Positions 60,190-64,000 of a stretch of 64,000 bases of DNA are shown here, in pieces. The stretch lies in assembly GCF_025698545.1 (NCBI RefSeq), contig NC_068565.1, positions 496,001-560,000 of the forward strand, written 5' to 3'. The position numbers and the translations under genes are program-made. A model generated the notes under the pieces. That model did not search any database and had not been told where the DNA came from. It saw nothing but the letters and a program-made list of their open reading frames with translations. Every line of letters begins with the position of its first letter. Positions within the stretch are counted from its first letter, which is position 1. Origin of the DNA: Gossypium raimondii. Taxonomy: Eukaryota > Streptophyta > Magnoliopsida > Malvales > Malvaceae.

Positions 60190-61056
60190 TTATATCCATA
60201 TGATTTTTAACAACAATAACTATTAGTATTATTAACTCTTATATGCGCCAATTGAGTTTTAGCTCGATTGGTATAGGTATTTGTTACCAATACAAGAGGA
60301 CGTGGGTTCGAGTGCGTTAGGTATTATGTCAAGAAGAACAGATTTGATCAAAACATATAAGATTATTCCAAAAATAAAAAAACTCTCTTATATGCTAATA
60401 GTACTATAAAAGTTTGGGTAACACATTATGCATGAGTAAAATAGAGAGATTAGATCATAAATTTTAAAATAATGGAGGGATTAAAACCATAAATAAACTT
60501 AAAATAATAGATATACAAATTAGAAATGATAAAAAGTGACGTTTAGTCCATGAACCGACAATTTTTGTTAAACATAATCCTTGATTTTTTATCTACATTA
60601 ATCCAAAACTTGGCAATTTTTTCTCAATTTAGTCAATTCAAGAGTGATGATGTGGCATTATGAGATTGTGGCATGTCATCACTCGAAAAATTTTAGTATT
60701 TTTATATAAAATCAAAAAAATTATTAGAAGTTAATTTTAAAAGATTAAAAAATTAAGATGTCATATTATCATATATTACCAATTTAGCTTATAATTTTTT
60801 TTAGCTCTTTAGGTGGAAGAATTCGTAAAGAAAAGCAAAATAAAAAGAAAATAAATTAAATTACACAATATGTAAATATTGAGGGTAAATGTTGAGGGTT
60901 ATACTTTTTAGAATCAAGCCTTAATTAACATAATGTATAAGTGAGGGTTAAAGTTGCTATTATGCCAAATTTAAAACTATCATATCATTTTTTTGTTAGG
61001 CATTTAAGGACTGGTGACAAAAAAAAAAAGACAGAACATAATAATTGGATGAGCAT
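60190..61056. other. Intergenic AT-rich DNA with decayed repeats
   Basis: Includes a decayed element at about 60530-60790 related to that at 45835-46465 ('tgatgatgtggca', 'catgtcatcactcg'). No gene seen. Confidence 0.5.
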
Positions 61057-63753
61057 TGTAATAGGCCCAATTTGCCCGGGCCCAAAAGCACAAATAAAAA
61101 AACCAAATAAATAAAAATATAAAAGTCCCGTAAATTAATGTCCAAATTTACAAAAAAACTCATCAGACCCAAAACACTAGCCTAGCCCAATATCCCCAAC
61201 CCAATTAACCTAGCCCAAACACTAAACCCAATTAGCCTAAACCTAAACCCAATACCCCAGCCCAAAACACAAAACGACACATGGAAACCCTAGCAGCAAG
61301 GGTTCCCAGCGCCGCAGCAGTGACGTCCCTTCGCTCTCCCTCTGCACGTGACGAGCCCTCGTACGCGCGCGAGCCTCCGTACGAGCACACCTCTCCCTAC
61401 ATACACTGTGCCACGCAAGCCTCCGTACATGCGCACCCGCGCACCTCCGTACCCGTACCTGCAAGAGACGAACAAATGAGCAGTAAAACAGACAACAACG
61501 GCATACAAGAGAGAGAAAAAAGCACAGCAAAGAAAAACAGAGGGAAATTTGTATTCTTTTGTTTTTTTTTTAGTTTAGTTTTTCGGCCTATAAAAGAAAA
61601 AAGGCGAAGGCTTTTGAAAACACACACTTCGAACACACACGCAGATTGTATACAAAACATTCAGAGAAATCGAAAAGAAAAAGTTCTTGGAAAGGTGATC
61701 CCTCTTTGATTTTTTAGTGATATTTCCGGTCACTTTTCGATACTCGTCTTTTTTTTTTTTTTGTAAGAAGAAAGTAAAAGGGGAAGAGAAGAGAAACTCA
61801 CCTGCGAGGTGGGAGCGCCGATCTTGGTTCACTCCGCTGTAATCGGAGTTCGGACCGGATAATGAGGGGTCTGACACGGCGCGACTCTTGCTTGGCCAGA
61901 GAGTAGTTTTTTTTAGAGTTTTTTTTTCTTTTTTTCTTTCTGGTTTAGGGTAACTAATGTTAGTTTTAATGTAGGCTTAGAGGGAAATCATGAAACGACA
62001 CCGTTCGGGCCTGATTTAATGGCTCTGAAAACGGTGCCGTTTTAGGCCGCGACCCGATGACCCGACCCAGACGCGGTTAGATCCGCGTGTTCTGGCGTAG
62101 GGAGGGATATTTGCACGGCCAGTCCCCCTTTTCTCTGGTGTATTCTAATCAGTTATTTCCCTTCTTTCTGATTTTCCCCTGCATTTTCGTTTTTGTTTCA
62201 TTCCGACCCAGCTTGCAACGCTGCGTTTTGGGGAGCGGGATATTTCCCAATCAGGCCCCCCATGTAATACGTGTGTTGCAGCATGGTCCCTCACTTTTTT
62301 TTAATCTTAGTTGTTCCCTGTTAATTCGATTTTGTTTATGATTTAATCCTTTTATTATTTAGTTTTTTTTATTTAGAAATCTACTGTTATTTTATTATCA
62401 TACTATTATTATTTTTTATATTTGTTTTCTATAAATATAATCAACTTTATATTTTTATAGAAAGGTAATTTCTAATAATAATACTTTATACTATTATATA
62501 TATAATATAGATTTTTCTTACTATACGTACATAATATATTATTATTTTCAAATGATTTTTTGGAAACCTTATTTCTTTTAAATTTGTTATCTTATTCTAT
62601 TTACTTAACTTATATATTATTATTATGTATGTACTATTATTTTTACTAGATTTTATTTATATAAATCAAAATGTAGGTATTTCTTTTAAGTTTTTCACTT
62701 TTATTTTTATTTATATATATAAAATCTTTCATTAAAATTAATTCAAACCTTTTATTTGCTTTCTTAGTTCTATTACCTAATTGTATCAAATATTTGTACT
62801 ATTTATTGTTATTGTCGTCTTTTGTTGTTTTAAATTGATTATGAATGTGTGGGTTGCTTAAATTTTAATGTGGATGTTTTTATAATGATCAAAGTTGATG
62901 TTTGTATTTGCCTATTATTTGTTTAATTGTTTCAAGTTTAAGTTTAAATTGTTATTTATCTTCTACATTATGTGTATCGTCATTTAATCATGTTCCTTTG
63001 TAAGAGTCGAATTTTTTTAAAGCTTCATAATTGTTTTATTAATCTTTAAAAAGGGCTTGGCGTTCATAGGTTCTCGAGAGAATTGTGCCCTAACTTACTG
63101 GGCTTCGATTCGTCTCGATGAATTTAGATAACCAAGCGCCCATTTTATTAAAACCATGCAATTATGAAATGGAATTCTTAAGGTTTCAAAATGTTTGATT
63201 CTAACTTACTGGATACATCATTTTGTTATCCCAATTTCGAAATAAAGGCAATATTTGATATTTAGGAATTTTGAGAAATCGAACTCTAACTTACTAGGTT
63301 TTAATTTTCTCATTTGACCCAAATAATTGGAAATCCTTCTCGAAATGCATAGGTTTTAAAAGTCAAGAGATAAATTTAATTTTGAGGATTTAAAATGTTG
63401 CACTCTAACTTACTGAGTGTGACAATTTATTTATTTGAAATAAGTGAGTCTCATCATCCAATTTATCTTACTCAAATTTTCTTTTCAAAGGATCGTATTT
63501 TAAAATATTTTCAAAATTTCGACATTACGACATTAAACAATCGATTCGGAACCAATTTTGGGCGTTACGAGAGTGCTAACCCTTCCTCGTGCGTAATCGA
63601 CTCCCGGACCTATTTTCTCAAATCTCGCAGACCTAAAATTGTTTTCAAGGTGATCCGATCACATCCTACCCCAATAAAGGATTGGTGGCGACTCCCACTC
63701 CATTTTCAAAAATCGATTCCCTTTTTTAAATACATTTAAAAATGGTTTCGACA
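61057..63753 (+). mobile_element. Solo LTR of an LTR retrotransposon (about 2.7 kb)
   Basis: The segment begins TGTAATAGGCCC and ends TTTCGACA (TG...CA). It is flanked by identical 5-bp repeats AGCAT (61052-61056 and 63754-63758), the duplication size of LTR retrotransposon integration. A TATAAAAG box at 61589-61596 would serve as the LTR promoter. The 3' third carries four spaced copies of a CTAACTTACT phrase. No gag-pol region is present, so this is what remains after recombination between two LTRs. Long LTRs suggest a gypsy-type (Tekay/Del-like) element, a guess. The intact duplication suggests moderate age. Confidence 0.8.
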
Positions 63754-63758
63754 AGCAT

Positions 63759-64000
63759 TTTGAAATTTTTCATAATTGAGTGATTAAAAAAACTTATGAA
63801 TAATTGAAGGACTATCAATAGAATTTACCCATAAAAAATTCAAATTCCAAAATAAAAAATTACCAAACTCAAATATTAAATCTTTATCACAGACGAAGTT
63901 TATATCATTTACGAAACATATTTTGATCTAAGCTTCTACCAGATCAGCGGTCCACATTCATTGACTGTGAAATCACGTGAATTGACGCTAAAACCCCTTG
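63759..64000. other. Right edge, AT-rich, no feature seen
   Basis: About 240 bases continuing the repeat relic that the solo LTR interrupted. No gene or motif recognised. Confidence 0.5.

Noticed and set aside
61281-61709. 142-codon plus-strand frame and overlapping minus-strand frames near 61243-61877
   Set aside because: They lie inside the solo LTR, have no domain, and owe their length to the GC-rich LTR sequence.
1-64000. CRISPR arrays, bacterial operons or organelle DNA
   Set aside because: Gene structure is spliced and eukaryotic throughout, and no regularly spaced identical repeats with unique spacers occur.

Overview
The window is nuclear DNA of a eudicot plant, probably a Malvaceae genome such as cotton. 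It is AT-rich, its genes have many short exons with GT-AG introns, and the space between genes is packed with small non-autonomous transposons. The genus is my impression from the repeat families and was not tested.

Layout, left to right. 1-4426: repeat-rich intergenic DNA with a hAT-type MITE. 4427-11312 (-): an 18-exon gene for a fused short-chain dehydrogenase plus quinone oxidoreductase (NQR type) ending in a peroxisomal-type AKL tail. 11313-15637: a 0.9-kb tandem duplication, one copy of which was split by a hAT element. 15638-23593 (-): a malectin-like/LRR protein without kinase, 9 exons. 25148-27019 (+): the KEOPS subunit CGI121/TPRKB. 29979-32638 (+): a VID27/DEM/CYPRO4 protein. 34256-39366 (-): an N-glycan core alpha-1,3-fucosyltransferase (FUT11/12 type) whose introns hold nested transposons and a foldback element. 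40963-43962 (-): a COR27/COR28-like cold and clock gene with a perfect evening element upstream. 45579-45651 (+): tRNA-Arg(UCU). 47516-47953 (-): ribosomal protein uS9 (S16). 49573-52525 (-): an unusual NAC factor with a repeat-built N-terminal extension and a C-terminal tail that runs into a broken poly(A)-binding-protein fragment. 53265-53958: a second PABP fragment and a truncated copy of an LRR-extensin gene end. 54581-56086 (-): the intact proline-rich LRR gene. 56087-64000: gene-poor, with a Tourist-like MITE and a 2.7-kb solo LTR.

Coding structures were spliced by hand. In each multi-exon gene the exon lengths sum to a multiple of three, and the products match the family lengths I remember. 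From memory of Arabidopsis locus numbers, several genes (NQR, malectin-LRR, VID27, FUT11/12, proline-rich LRR) have counterparts in the related blocks At1g49670-At1g49750 and At3g19230-At3g19320. The window may therefore keep an older gene order that Arabidopsis divided between two paralogous blocks.

Most genes do unrelated housekeeping jobs: tRNA t6A modification (CGI121), protein synthesis (uS9, tRNA-Arg), Golgi glycosylation (FUT), peroxisomal redox metabolism (NQR) and wall or surface LRR proteins. I see no operon-like pathway cluster. The most unusual item is the NAC gene and the rearranged NAC/PABP/LRR segment around it (49.2-56.1 kb).
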